Source of the DNA: Roseivirga sp. BDSF3-8
Lineage (GTDB): Bacteria > Bacteroidota > Bacteroidia > Cytophagales > Cyclobacteriaceae
DNA length: 64,000 nucleotides
Reading direction: 5' to 3'
Assembly (NCBI RefSeq): GCF_041449215.1
Contig: NZ_JBGNFV010000001.1
Coordinates: 1,277,001 to 1,341,000 of the forward strand
The notes under the pieces were generated by a model, which saw only the letters and a program-made list of their open reading frames with translations, had not been told where the DNA came from and made no database searches. Position numbers and translations under genes: made by a program. Each line of letters opens with the position of its first letter. The stretch's first letter is position 1. Of this stretch, positions 17,733-27,285 are shown one piece after another.

Positions 17733-19982
17733 TCAGACATAAAAACTAAAGCTGCCCCCTCCTTCCTTATTGTTTTTCACGTGCAGGCGACTACCCATTA
17801 GCGCCAGGAACTCCTGCACCAGTTTCAAACCCATGCCCTTACCTTTTGCTCCCTGAGCCCCCTCACCCGGCGCCTGTATTTTACCACGTACTACCGCATC
17901 AATCTGCTCATCTGTCAGGCCGGCACCATTATCCTGCACTGATATACGGACCCTGCCCCTGCCCGCAGAGGCCGTGCTTATTATTATCTGCCCCCCGGTA
18001 GGCGTGTACCGTACGGCATTGCCAACCAGGTTACGCAATACTAATCTCAGTATGTCAGGATCAGCTATTACCTCTCTCACCTCCAAAGTTTCCCTGAGCT
18101 CCAGCTTCCGCTCTTTCAGTTCGTGATCATACTCCTCTTTTATCTCGGTCATAAGATCGGCCACTCTTACCTTAGTGGGAGCCAGGCTACTACCCTCAAA
18201 CTGCCCTTTCGACCATAATAACATCCCATCAGTGAGTTTAAGCAGGGACTTTACCTTATCCTCGATGTCCACAAGGTGTTCCTTTTGTTCATTGGCCGGC
18301 ATACGCTTTAGCTTGTGCAGATAGATCAACCCGAGAAGGCCTTGCAGCGGATTACGCACATCATGAGCCAGTAGGGAAAGTATGCGATCCTTCACCTTCC
18401 CTACTGCCCTAAGCCTGCGCTGAGCCAGATAATAGTTAACCATAAACCAGCCCAGCGCCAAAGTAAGCAGAGAGATGATGGCTATGATGAAAATCAACCG
18501 CCTGCGGGCACGCTCTTTTTCTGCACTTTCCGAAGCAAGCCGGGCTATCTCTGCCTCCTTTTCTTTGGTCTCAAAAGCGGCCTGTAGCTTTAAAATACCC
18601 TCCTCTCTAATTTGCCGGTTCAGACTATCCTGTAGCTCCATGGCCTGGCGGATATGCTTTACCGCACTCGTATGATTGCTGGTAGCCTCATAGATATCTG
18701 CCTTTAAAGCAGCAAGGGCATAAGCATCCGCTAAATCACTCGCTTCATGATCGTCAGCATTCAGTTCTGCTACCATCTGCAAGGCTTTGGCAAAGTTCTC
18801 CATCTCATAATAAAGCCTTGCCAGCAACACCCGGCACCGGTTAAGGTAATGAACCGCTCCGCGATCTTTCAATTGTGAATAGGCCGCCCGGGTAAATCCC
18901 AGAGCTTTATTATGCTGCCCCATCCGGTTGTATACCTTACCCTTTTCAAAATCCACCAATGCCATAAATATTGAGTCTGGTATCATAGAAGCATAGTGCT
19001 TACAACTATCCAGATAGACCAGGGCAGAGTCGTAGCGAGCCGACTTCCTATAGCTCACCCCCAGATTGATGAAATTATACATCAGATTACGATGCTCACC
19101 CCTTCGCCGGTTAATGCGTAGTGATTTGAAGAAATAATGACGTGCCGTACTATCATCATGGATATCAGCAAAAGTATTCGCCATATTATTTAGGGTAGCA
19201 GGGTCAGCTTCACCTATAAAGGTCTCCTGCAACCTGATGGCCTCCATGAAATAGTGGCCCGAAGAGTCAGAGTTCCCCATTCTGCCCAGATGAATACCCA
19301 TACCATGTAATATACCTATCATCCTTCCCGTATCCTGCCGGTGAGTAGCAATAGCCAGGGCTCTGTTTGCCATATGAAGCGCCTCCTTATTCAACCCCTC
19401 ACGCTCCAGCAAGATAGACTGGTAGCTATAGCAAAGACTAGCCAGGTAGCCACCATCATCCGGTAAGTACATAAGTGAGCTGTCGATCACCTGATCTGCC
19501 TCATATAACTTTGCCAGGTACGTAAGTTGCCTGCCCCTTAAAGCCATAACATAACTGGCCATACTACTATCGCCTGCTTCCACTGCCTCACGGCTGAGGG
19601 CCGCATATAGCGAATCCTTTATCTCAGTAGCACTGGTCCGCGCCCCGGCTATAGCTGCATAGCCCCGGCACCGGGCCCCACATCGTTGCTTATATGCACC
19701 GATATCATCTAACCTAATGCTTTCTCTGTTTTTTCTATTTGCATAATAGCGGAACATACGCGTATTAGCATCCAGCAACCCTAAATAGCATACCCGGGGC
19801 ATTCCTGAAGGTGCCGCCTGTGCTCTATATCTTTCCACCGCATCCAGCCCCTGCTCCGGAATTTTATCGTACCTCCTCATAGCAAACCACAGGCTGTCTC
19901 TTTCTTTCTTATGGTTTTGGCTGAGAGAAGGGGTGCAGAACATTCCGCTTATGAGCAGAAACAGGAATACCATTTTATCCAT
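17733..19982 (-). CDS. TPR-containing sensor histidine kinase
   Basis: About 749 residues from ATG 19982, chosen because MDKMVFLFLLISGMFC starts a normal signal peptide; an upstream TTG at 20021 would add an unlikely leader. The periplasmic half holds tetratricopeptide repeats (about 60-440), then a coiled coil, a membrane helix (about 500-520), a HisKA domain with the phosphoacceptor in LLAHDVRNPLQG, and an ATPase domain with N box NLVGNAVRYTP, G1 box DNGAGL and G2 box GKGMGL. It is a complete kinase of the type in which periplasmic TPRs sense a ligand or partner. It follows the LytTR response regulator gene by 31 bp and forms a two-component system with it. Confidence 0.92.
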   Translation of the reverse strand: MDKMVFLFLLISGMFCTPSLSQNHKKERDSLWFAMRRYDKIPEQGLDAVERYRAQAAPSGMPRVCYLGLLDANTRMFRYYANRKNRESIRLDDIGAYKQRCGARCRGYAAIAGARTSATEIKDSLYAALSREAVEAGDSSMASYVMALRGRQLTYLAKLYEADQVIDSSLMYLPDDGGYLASLCYSYQSILLEREGLNKEALHMANRALAIATHRQDTGRMIGILHGMGIHLGRMGNSDSSGHYFMEAIRLQETFIGEADPATLNNMANTFADIHDDSTARHYFFKSLRINRRRGEHRNLMYNFINLGVSYRKSARYDSALVYLDSCKHYASMIPDSIFMALVDFEKGKVYNRMGQHNKALGFTRAAYSQLKDRGAVHYLNRCRVLLARLYYEMENFAKALQMVAELNADDHEASDLADAYALAALKADIYEATSNHTSAVKHIRQAMELQDSLNRQIREEGILKLQAAFETKEKEAEIARLASESAEKERARRRLIFIIAIISLLTLALGWFMVNYYLAQRRLRAVGKVKDRILSLLAHDVRNPLQGLLGLIYLHKLKRMPANEQKEHLVDIEDKVKSLLKLTDGMLLWSKGQFEGSSLAPTKVRVADLMTEIKEEYDHELKERKLELRETLEVREVIADPDILRLVLRNLVGNAVRYTPTGGQIIISTASAGRGRVRISVQDNGAGLTDEQIDAVVRGKIQAPGEGAQGAKGKGMGLKLVQEFLALMGSRLHVKNNKEGGGSFSFYV

Positions 19983-20013
19983 AGCAGGTAAATACATAAA
20001 ATGAGGAAGGTGA

Positions 20014-20715
20014 TTAGGCAAATTTTTGCTGTACTACTGGCAGGTAGCTACGTCCCACCGGTACTTTTGCCTTGCTCAGTAATAGCTGGTGACGCTCTAT
20101 TTTCTTTACCGCCCATTTATTAACAGCAAATGAACGATGGACCCTGAAAAAGCTATTACCGGGCAGCAGGTCCATCATTTTGCCTAAAGTCATATGGGAG
20201 GTTATAGGCGAAGAGTCCCTTATATGGACTACTACCTGATTACCCTTCGCCTCCAGGTACAAAATGTCGGCAGGTGACACCCTGTGCTGCTCCCAGCCGC
20301 TTTTAATCGTGATCTTACTATCAGGCGCTGAGCTTTCAGAACCTGTATGGTGAGCTTGCAACTGTAGCCTGCGATAAACCTTACTTATGCCTTTCAAAAA
20401 TCGCTCGAACGTAATCGGTTTCGAAAGAAAATCCACCGCATCTATTTCATAAGCCTCAGCAGCGATATTTAGGTGAGACGTCACCATTATGACGGGGGGA
20501 GGAGTTGCCAGGCTTTTAGCCAATTGTATGCCACTGATATCCGGCATCTCTTCATCCAGCAGCAGCAGGTCTGTGCTCTCTTGGGAAAGATATTGGATAC
20601 CCTCCAGCGGATTCATAAAAGTTTTCTGAAGGCGTAGATTAGGGGCCTCATTCACGTAGGCAGAGAGTAGTGTAATATCCAGCAACTCGTCTTCAATGAT
20701 GACACAGTTCAGCAT
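20014..20715 (-). CDS. LytTR family response regulator
   Basis: 233 residues. Receiver domain (1-120): acidic pair EDE near residue 8, phosphoacceptor Asp in LLLDEEMPDISG near 54, conserved Thr in MVTSH, and Lys in FLSKPIT. The LytTR DNA-binding domain spans about 135-233 (ILYLEAKGNQVVVH, then FFRVHRSFAVNKWAVKKIE). It binds direct repeats upstream of target genes and is activated by phosphorylation from the adjacent TPR kinase. The kinase gene lies just downstream on the same strand. Confidence 0.94.
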   Translation of the reverse strand: MLNCVIIEDELLDITLLSAYVNEAPNLRLQKTFMNPLEGIQYLSQESTDLLLLDEEMPDISGIQLAKSLATPPPVIMVTSHLNIAAEAYEIDAVDFLSKPITFERFLKGISKVYRRLQLQAHHTGSESSAPDSKITIKSGWEQHRVSPADILYLEAKGNQVVVHIRDSSPITSHMTLGKMMDLLPGNSFFRVHRSFAVNKWAVKKIERHQLLLSKAKVPVGRSYLPVVQQKFA

Positions 20716-20866
20716 TAGCAGGTTGAATTAATTGCAACTAATATAATAAATACTGGCGTCCGATACACAGATTACTCCATTGCATTCTTCTCCGCTGGTT
20801 AATAGGCAACCTACCTCCCCCACTTCTTAAAATATATCACACCCGTCCGAAACGATTTGAAATCAA

Positions 20867-21541
20867 TCAGCCTTGACCGGTGACCGCATAATCAGCCATC
20901 AATTGAGCTTTCAGGTTACTTTTGGCCCTGATCACGAAATAGACCCCGGTGCTGTCCAAAACATTTAGCCACTTAAAGTCCAGGCAGACCCTGTCTGCCA
21001 CTAATACACTACCACCAGGTACATTCATATACTATCTGCCTCCTGCCATCTCAATAAAGGAATAAAGACACCCGTCATAGTCCAGCAGAGTATGGAGCTT
21101 GACAGCGCCTTTTCCACTGCGGAAATAGGCCCAATCAAAGGCCTGTAACAATAGGGGAATAGTGGTGCTGTCCCCAAATTAACACCTTGCACTTCAGGCG
21201 TTTCATACCAGTCCGCTTGAAGGGCTGTCATGCCTGCCACGCCTAATAAAAGTCTCGAAAAGCCTTCCAGGAACGATACTTATTCATGTAGGCTATGGAG
21301 GACTTACGAGGTGCCCGATCGACACCAAGATGGACGATGTGCTTTGACATAGCCTTCAGGCCTTGTCATATATCTCATACTGAGTCAGCTTTAGCAAGAT
21401 GACAAAACAGCATCGCAATCAGGTGGTATGAGTGCTCAGCCATTTACCCAGCTTGTTGACCTGGTATTTTTGACCTATTCTTTTAAAAGTAGCCGTGGGA
21501 GGCAGACTGATTATCTGACTGAAAAGTGTTCCTTTTGACAT
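20867..21541 (-). pseudogene. Decayed IS4-family transposase (DUF4372/DDE type)
   Basis: Reading the minus strand in changing frames gives the pieces of a Bacteroidota IS4-type transposase in the right order: MSKGTLFSQIISLPPTATFK (start 21541), HLIAMLFCHLAKADSV, LGVDRAPRKSSIAYMNKYRS, then GDSTTIPLLLQAFDWAYFRS with KGAVKLHTLLDYDG (first catalytic Asp of the DDE triad), then VLVADRVCLDFKWLNVLDST (second Asp) and VYFVIRAKSNLKAQ. Several stops and frameshifts separate them, and the C-terminal third with the final Glu is not visible, so the element is dead. Terminal inverted repeats were not recognised. It occupies the gap between the two signalling genes. Confidence 0.85.
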
Positions 21542-21640
21542 GACTGGATATAGTGTTGATTCACTACCTATATAATATAAGGCAACTTCGGCTGGCTTCC
21601 AGTCTTTTCCCTCCTCTACAGTCTATTTAGGACAGGTGTG

Positions 21641-21677
21641 AAATAAAAAAGGCGAAACCCTCCGGGCCTCGCCTTTT
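21641..21677 (-). terminator. Rho-independent terminator of the GAF/PAS sensor gene
   Basis: Inverted repeat AAAGGCGA (21648-21655) / TCGCCTTT (21669-21676) with a 13-nt loop. On the minus strand it is followed by a T-run. It sits 27 bp past the stop of the sensor gene. Confidence 0.85.
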
Positions 21678-21703
21678 GCTAAACTATATATATACTAACA
21701 ATT

Positions 21704-24700
21704 CTACATGTCGTTCTTAGCAGCTTCCATTTGAGTAAGCAGACTCCTTAGTTCATCCATACTTTTAATGAAAGCTGTAAATTGATACCCTTCCGGCGTT
21801 TTTACTTTACTCAAAGTAAGCAGCGCCTCAAACTCTTTTCCATCTTTATGGCGGGCCTTTATAAAGCGACCTTTTCCTACCACCTTATTCTTACCCGTTT
21901 TTACATTATTGTCAATATACCCATCATGCTGCTCGCGATGCTCCATCGGCACAATCATATTCACATTTCGCCCTTTTACTTCACTCCCCGTAAAACCGAA
22001 CATTTTCTCCGCCGCCTCATTAAAGAAGGATATATTCTTATGAGTGTCTATCGTAATCACTGCATCCACCGCCTGATCCAGAATGGCAGAGTAATTACGC
22101 GTCACCCGCTCCATATCCTCCTGTATCGCCATCATCTCTTCCATGTTCTGACGTAGCTCCTCTTCAGATGCCCTGATCTCCTCTTCAGACTCCTGCATGG
22201 CTTCAAACTGCTGTCTGACCTGGATTTCCAGTTCTTTTTGTTCCTGTATGTTCTTTATGAAAGACGTATACCGGATTTCTCCTCCAATGTTGATCTTGCT
22301 CAGAGATAACAAGCCCCAGAAGCGCTTACCATTCTTATGCTGCATCTCCACCTCACGGGTTTTACCTACCACCTTATTTTCACCCGTGTGCATATTCCTG
22401 TCCACATAGCCGTCATGGCTTCCCTTATGCTCATCAGGCACCAGGATCTTTACATTTTGACCTTTCACCTCATCGAACGTGTAGCCAAACATCTTTACGG
22501 CAGCCGAATTCATATACTCTATTTCCTTCTGGCTATTAATTGTGATCACCGCATCTACCGCCTGCTCCAGCGTCTGCCGCATCTCCTCCTGTTTCGTAAC
22601 CTGACCGCTTACGTCCTGGGCATATTTCATCACCTTATAAGCACGGCCTTTAAAGTCCATAATTGGCGTATACACACTCTTCAGCCAGGCAAGGCTGCCA
22701 TCAGCCTTTATACGCATAAAGGTACCTTCCGCTGGTTTCCCTGCTGCCAGGCCTTGCCACATCTGCCGGTACGCCTCATCCTGTTCATCTTCAGGCACCA
22801 GCGTAGAATGATGTTGTCCTATCAGAGAAGCCTTATCATACTCCATAGTAGACAGGAAGTTCTCATTACAATCCAGCACATACCCGTTAGTATCAAACTC
22901 CACCACCAGGTTCGCCATATTGATCGCCTTAAGCTGGTTTGTGAAGTCCTGTGACACCTTTTTAGAATCACTGATGTCCGCCTGGATCGCCACAAAATTA
23001 GTCAGCACGCCGTTCTCAAAGACAGGATTTACGGTAAGTGCCACCCAATACTCTTTTCCATCTTTTCTGTAATTCAGCACCTCTTCATAAAAGCCCTGCT
23101 GCTTTGCCAGCCGCTCACCCATTCTCTTTACAGAGGCCAGGTCTGTATCAGGCCCCTGCAGAAGTTTTCCAGGTTTCATACCAAGTACTTCCTCCTCTCC
23201 ATATCCCGTTAGGCGCTCAAAGCCCGGATTTACAAACTGTATCAGGCCATCCGCGCCGGTAATAACCACAGCAGAGTCCGTATTATCCGCCACAACAGAC
23301 AGCCGCTTGAACTTCTCTACCGTTTCTTCATGCTGCTTCTGCAAGCGGTCAATTTCCGACAAATGCTCCCTTTCCTTACGTTCCATGTTTTCCTGCGTCG
23401 CTTGCAGTTCCTCCATGTTTTGCCTCATCTCCTCCTCCTGCGCCCTCATCTCTTCAGACTGCTGCTGAGACTGTACCAGCAGGTTACGTGTACGCTCCGC
23501 TACCTTTACTGATGAAAGGGTAGAAGCTATACTCTCTGAGAGTTTCAGTAAGAAATTGCGCTCGTGCTCTTCATACTCCCTGAAAGAGGCAATTTCCAGC
23601 ACACCAAGTACTTCCTCATTTAGTTTAAGAGGCACGATAACCATACTACGGGGAGTGCTTTCACCTATACCCGAGGTAATTAGTACATAATCCTCCGGCA
23701 CCTCAGTCATGTATATGATATCTCCTTCCAGCCATGCCTGCCCTACCAGACCTTCACCTTTCTTTATAGTCTTGGTCTGATACTTTTTACGTTCATAGGC
23801 ATACACCGCCATCAACTCCAGGTAAGCCTCCGTACCATTAGAATCCTCTACCACAAACAAGCCACCCTGATTTGCCTCCAGGTATTTCACCAGGTTAGAC
23901 AGTATGGTATGGCACATCTGAGCAAGGTCGTCCCGCTCCTCACGAAGTATATTTGCAAAGTTTGCCAGGCCTTCATTCACCCACCTTCTTTTGGTATCTT
24001 CAACATCTACCTGCTGTAGTTGCTCACTCATAGTAAGCAGAGCCGCACCCAACTCGTCATCCTCTCCCGCCGGAGTAAAGTTTTTATCGAAAGTTCCGTT
24101 GCCAATACTTACCGCAAATGCCGCCGATTTTTCCAGGTTATCCCGTAAGCGGTCTATGTTTTCCATAGCCTCACTGATCTCTACAGGAGCTTTACGCCAC
24201 ATGATTTTCATAAGCTTACCCGAAGCCATAGCTGCGGAAGTATGCCTTATAACCTCAATAGGGCTTGACACATATCTGTTAATAAAGTAAAAGGCGGCGA
24301 TAGAAAGGATGGCAAACGCCAGGGAGTACACGATGATAAAAGTCTGGTGGGCACTCGCTAGCCTTCTCTGCTCCTCCTTAATAAAGGCTTCCATCATACT
24401 CAGGCTCTCAAGTAGCTGCTCGCTAACCTGACGGGGCGCCCGGTTACCCACTGTTTCACCCTCTCCTTCCCCGCTCATAGTTACCTGGTAGGTTTGCCAC
24501 GAGGTAAGCAGGTTTTTTATTTCCGGCCGCAGTGCCTCCGGGGCAGGCCCCATCATGATAGTTTCATTACCTAACTGAATAGCTCCACCCTGTTTCATCG
24601 CATTAAACCGGCGGTCCAGCCCTCCTGACACTTTCTCAATCTCGGAGATAACCGTACCGCCTTCCGTTCGGGCCGCCTCCAGTAGAAAGGCAAGCCTGGC

Positions 24701-24865
24701 TGCGTCATATTTACTTTCCCGGATTACGTCAAGCAAGTCCTCTCCTGCTTTATCTGAATACAAGAGCTGAGAGCCCATGATTCCACTTACGTAAGCAACG
24801 AAAAGCACAAGAAATGTAAACCCAAAGGTGAGTTTGATACTGGCTGATCTCATAAATCTTATCAT
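21704..24865 (-). CDS. Large membrane sensor: HAMP-GAF-multiple PAS, no kinase domain
   Basis: 1053 residues. The N-terminus has a membrane helix (about 10-30), a periplasmic helical sensor (about 35-170), a second helix (about 175-195) and a HAMP-like linker. A GAF domain follows (about 310-445), then a coiled coil rich in Gln/Glu (about 455-515), then PAS/PAC domains at about 515-640, 640-765, 765-880 and, after another coiled coil (EEEIRASEEELRQNMEEM), 935-1040. The two last PAS domains are near-repeats (DAVITI, MFGYTFDEVKGQNVKILVP / MFGFTGSEVKGRNVNMIVP). It ends at MEAAKNDM, directly after the last PAS, with no HisKA, ATPase, GGDEF or methyl-accepting domain. It probably acts through a partner protein. 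A terminator follows. Confidence 0.9.
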   Translation of the reverse strand: MIRFMRSASIKLTFGFTFLVLFVAYVSGIMGSQLLYSDKAGEDLLDVIRESKYDAARLAFLLEAARTEGGTVISEIEKVSGGLDRRFNAMKQGGAIQLGNETIMMGPAPEALRPEIKNLLTSWQTYQVTMSGEGEGETVGNRAPRQVSEQLLESLSMMEAFIKEEQRRLASAHQTFIIVYSLAFAILSIAAFYFINRYVSSPIEVIRHTSAAMASGKLMKIMWRKAPVEISEAMENIDRLRDNLEKSAAFAVSIGNGTFDKNFTPAGEDDELGAALLTMSEQLQQVDVEDTKRRWVNEGLANFANILREERDDLAQMCHTILSNLVKYLEANQGGLFVVEDSNGTEAYLELMAVYAYERKKYQTKTIKKGEGLVGQAWLEGDIIYMTEVPEDYVLITSGIGESTPRSMVIVPLKLNEEVLGVLEIASFREYEEHERNFLLKLSESIASTLSSVKVAERTRNLLVQSQQQSEEMRAQEEEMRQNMEELQATQENMERKEREHLSEIDRLQKQHEETVEKFKRLSVVADNTDSAVVITGADGLIQFVNPGFERLTGYGEEEVLGMKPGKLLQGPDTDLASVKRMGERLAKQQGFYEEVLNYRKDGKEYWVALTVNPVFENGVLTNFVAIQADISDSKKVSQDFTNQLKAINMANLVVEFDTNGYVLDCNENFLSTMEYDKASLIGQHHSTLVPEDEQDEAYRQMWQGLAAGKPAEGTFMRIKADGSLAWLKSVYTPIMDFKGRAYKVMKYAQDVSGQVTKQEEMRQTLEQAVDAVITINSQKEIEYMNSAAVKMFGYTFDEVKGQNVKILVPDEHKGSHDGYVDRNMHTGENKVVGKTREVEMQHKNGKRFWGLLSLSKINIGGEIRYTSFIKNIQEQKELEIQVRQQFEAMQESEEEIRASEEELRQNMEEMMAIQEDMERVTRNYSAILDQAVDAVITIDTHKNISFFNEAAEKMFGFTGSEVKGRNVNMIVPMEHREQHDGYIDNNVKTGKNKVVGKGRFIKARHKDGKEFEALLTLSKVKTPEGYQFTAFIKSMDELRSLLTQMEAAKNDM

Positions 24866-25566
24866 TCGGTAGTTCTTATGCCAATATTACCGAAGACACC
24901 TCGATTTAATAAGGCACATCATACTATTACCATACAGAAGATAGATGAGACCAACCATAATGGCTGATATAGCTAACTATCCGGGTCAATTGTGCTGTAT
25001 AACTATACTTAAGCCAGGCCTTTAAACATAAGGCCACAAGACAAAACACCTTCTTCTTTATTAGATCATGATATTAAGGGATAAAACACACAGCCAACAA
25101 AGTACATTATTATCATACCTTCAACTAGTAATATTTAGCATGATCAGCGACATACTTGTATAGCACAGGACATAAATATTACCAGAAAAAATAAAAGTTA
25201 CATAAGCCAGCGTATCCTTATCACCCGGCAAGCCTACTGATCCTCGAATATTCCCTGATCTTTATAGACAAATACGAGCATTCCATAGCTTGATACGAGA
25301 CCTCTTTACTGCAGCGGTTTCAAGTGGTAAGGGAAAAAATACCTTCACCTTTCCACTCAAGCCTCAATAAGGTGACACGCCCCATTTTAAAAAAATATTG
25401 GGGAATCCCGGGGTACTCCTCCCAAAAAGTGATTACTACCCGCATATCGTCAATAAAAACATAAATGATGGAATAAAATGTCTTATAATAAGAAATAAAA
25501 CACACAGAAACTCAAACAATACCCACTTAAAGTGGTAATCAAAACACCACTAAAACAATAATTCCT
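24866..25566. other. Divergent intergenic region, 701 bp
   Basis: A/T-rich and without a gene. The 13-mer ATAAAACACACAG occurs twice (about 25081 and 25495). Promoters for the sensor gene and the Kazal gene must lie here, but none could be assigned with confidence. Confidence 0.5.
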
Positions 25567-26091
25567 ATGAAAAACCATTTAAATTTCCCCGCTCTTCTTG
25601 TATGCTTACTGGTGAATTTTGCCTGTGAAAAGAATGCCTCAGAACCAGTTCCCCGGGACGAGGTAACACAACAACAATCACATGTTAAGTACATAGGCCC
25701 TGAAGATCCCGCCGACATCCAAATCGATGTAAAAACCGAAGAAGACGCCCGTATACTTAACACCTTGCGAAATTGCTTCGATCCCTCTGTTATTGATCCT
25801 GAAAGAGTATGTATTGCCGTCCTCGATCCCGTATGTGCCTGCGGCCTTTTTACCTTTAATAATGCCTGTGAGGCCAGTAGGTATGGCTTTGTCAACACCA
25901 CCGATGGGGCGTGTGAAAACACCAGTTCAATTTGTAAAAGTGAAGCCGTCGCCGAATTCTTCAGCGAAAACTTCGTATGCACCCTTGAATACGACCCCGT
26001 GTGCGGGTGTGATGGCCAAACCTACAGCAACGATTGCGTGGCACGCCAGAATGGCGTACTATTCTATACCCCTGGGGCATGTCCGGAATAA
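25567..26091 (+). CDS. Kazal-type protease-inhibitor lipoprotein, two domains
   Basis: 174 residues. A lipoprotein signal (MKNHLNFPALLVCLLVNFAC, Cys 20) is followed by a charged linker and two Kazal-like domains. The second is canonical: VCTLEYDPVCGCDGQTYSNDC ending in GACPE (about 137-173). The first (about 91-118) is divergent: VCIAVLDPVCACGLFTFNNAC. Kazal domains inhibit serine proteases by presenting a loop just after the second cysteine; here the exposed loops carry IAVLDPV and TLEYDPV. The protein is probably anchored on the outer membrane and could protect the cell from its own secreted proteases or from those of prey or hosts. It is a single-gene unit with a strong terminator. Confidence 0.9.
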   Translation: MKNHLNFPALLVCLLVNFACEKNASEPVPRDEVTQQQSHVKYIGPEDPADIQIDVKTEEDARILNTLRNCFDPSVIDPERVCIAVLDPVCACGLFTFNNACEASRYGFVNTTDGACENTSSICKSEAVAEFFSENFVCTLEYDPVCGCDGQTYSNDCVARQNGVLFYTPGACPE

Positions 26092-26117
26092 TACCCATAC
26101 AGTAAATGCTAAATACC

Positions 26118-26156
26118 AAAGAGGCTGCCATCAAAAGGCAGCCTCTTTCTTTTTAT
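26118..26156 (+). terminator. Rho-independent terminator of the Kazal gene
   Basis: Perfect 12-bp stem AAAGAGGCTGCC (26118-26129) / GGCAGCCTCTTT (26137-26148), 7-nt loop, then a T-rich tail. It begins 26 bp after the stop codon. Confidence 0.93.
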
Positions 26157-26184
26157 TTAAATATAATTTTGTGTTTGGCAAACT

Positions 26185-26265
26185 ACCACGGGGTTGTATC
26201 AGACCACGTTTGGCCCCGTGGTGACCATTTGCGCGAAGTTGGTACCTGGTCACGTCCGACTTCGC
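26185..26265. repeat. Interleaved hairpin element, REP-like or structured RNA
   Basis: Three stems within 81 bp: ACCACGGGG (26185-26193) with CCCCGTGGT (26214-26222); GTGACCA (26221-26227) with TGGTCAC (26247-26253); and GCGAAGTTGG (26233-26242) with CCGACTTCGC (26256-26265, one G-U pair). The second and third stems are interleaved, so they are either alternative hairpins or a pseudoknot. G/C content is higher than in the surrounding spacer. No second copy was found in this window. Such palindromic clusters resemble REP elements of RAYT transposases, but no transposase is near. Confidence 0.6.
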
Positions 26266-26442
26266 TAGGAAGAGTATGTGAAGTAATTCTCCAAATATTG
26301 TTTGGCATCAGGAGCTTCGGGCTTTAGCGCCGTCACCAACACCAAAAAAACCTGAATATCAATAAATTAGCTTACAACCCCGCCAAACAAGTATCAGGAA
26401 CCGCGGTTAAAGTAGGAAGACAACGAATTCAAAAGCAGACTA

Positions 26443-27033
26443 ATGAAGTATACACTTTCAATAATTATATCATTCGCTTTTTTATACACTGCAGCAGCCT
26501 GCGCCCCCCAGGTACGCACCTTTAAGCCAAACAATAAAGACCTCAGTCAGTACCAGACCTTTGCCTATCTGCCCAATAGCAGTAATATCGCCGAGAACAG
26601 GTCTTACGATAACGAGGAAGTAAATCAGACAGTCATACAGACCATTAATACCAACATGATGGAGCAAGGCTACACCCTCGACCGCGACAATCCCGATCTC
26701 CTCGTACTAATCAGCGTAAAGACCGATACAGAAACCGGCGTAACCAGGGAACCCTATGCAGCCTATCCCTACACTGCCGGAGCTACTACCGTTAATCCCT
26801 ATTACCGCACCTACTACTATAGAGGCTACGGGGCTTACAATAATGTCATTGGCTATAACACAGACACCTATCAGTATCAGGAAGGCACACTCGTTATTGA
26901 CATCGTTGAGCGCGAATCCAAAAAAACCGTATGGAAAGGCATCACCTCCGATGACATCTACCGGAATAATACTAGCGAAGGAATCGCCAGGCTCGTTGAA
27001 GAAGTATTTAGTGAATATCCACTCACCCAATAA
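26443..27033 (+). CDS. DUF4136 lipoprotein
   Basis: 196 residues. A signal peptide ends at a lipobox (YTAAAC, Cys 20). The mature part follows the DUF4136 pattern: LSQYQTFAYLPN near the start, VNQTVIQTINTNMMEQGYTLDRDNPDLLVLI, and a late GTLVIDIVERESKKTVWKGITSDDI. A Tyr/Pro-rich insert (about 105-140: AYPYTAGATTVNPYYRTYYYRGYGAYN) is typical of Bacteroidota members. The family is membrane-anchored and of unknown function. The gene has no close neighbour on its strand. Confidence 0.92.
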   Translation: MKYTLSIIISFAFLYTAAACAPQVRTFKPNNKDLSQYQTFAYLPNSSNIAENRSYDNEEVNQTVIQTINTNMMEQGYTLDRDNPDLLVLISVKTDTETGVTREPYAAYPYTAGATTVNPYYRTYYYRGYGAYNNVIGYNTDTYQYQEGTLVIDIVERESKKTVWKGITSDDIYRNNTSEGIARLVEEVFSEYPLTQ

Positions 27034-27207
27034 TTTTTTCAGGACGCAAAATAGAGCCCTAAGGCACCGCGCCTAGCTACAGAAAACCCCTGTGACATAT
27101 CTCTCTACTTGAAGTTTGCCCCCTCGCCTATGTGGTCATCCAATATGTCGCCGGCTTTTCAACAGAAAAAAGGTTTTTAGGCCGATAAATCCTCTTAGTC
27201 CTACCTA

Positions 27208-27240
27208 ATAAAAAAACCCGGCGATAACTTCACCGGGTTT
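27208..27240 (-). terminator. Rho-independent terminator of the BLUF gene
   Basis: AAACCCGG (27214-27221) / CCGGGTTT (27233-27240), 11-nt loop, with a T-run on the minus strand. It lies 46 bp after the BLUF stop. Confidence 0.88.
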
Positions 27241-27285
27241 ATAAGCAAGAGATAATACAATCATCCCTTCAGGGGCAGAGGCTTA

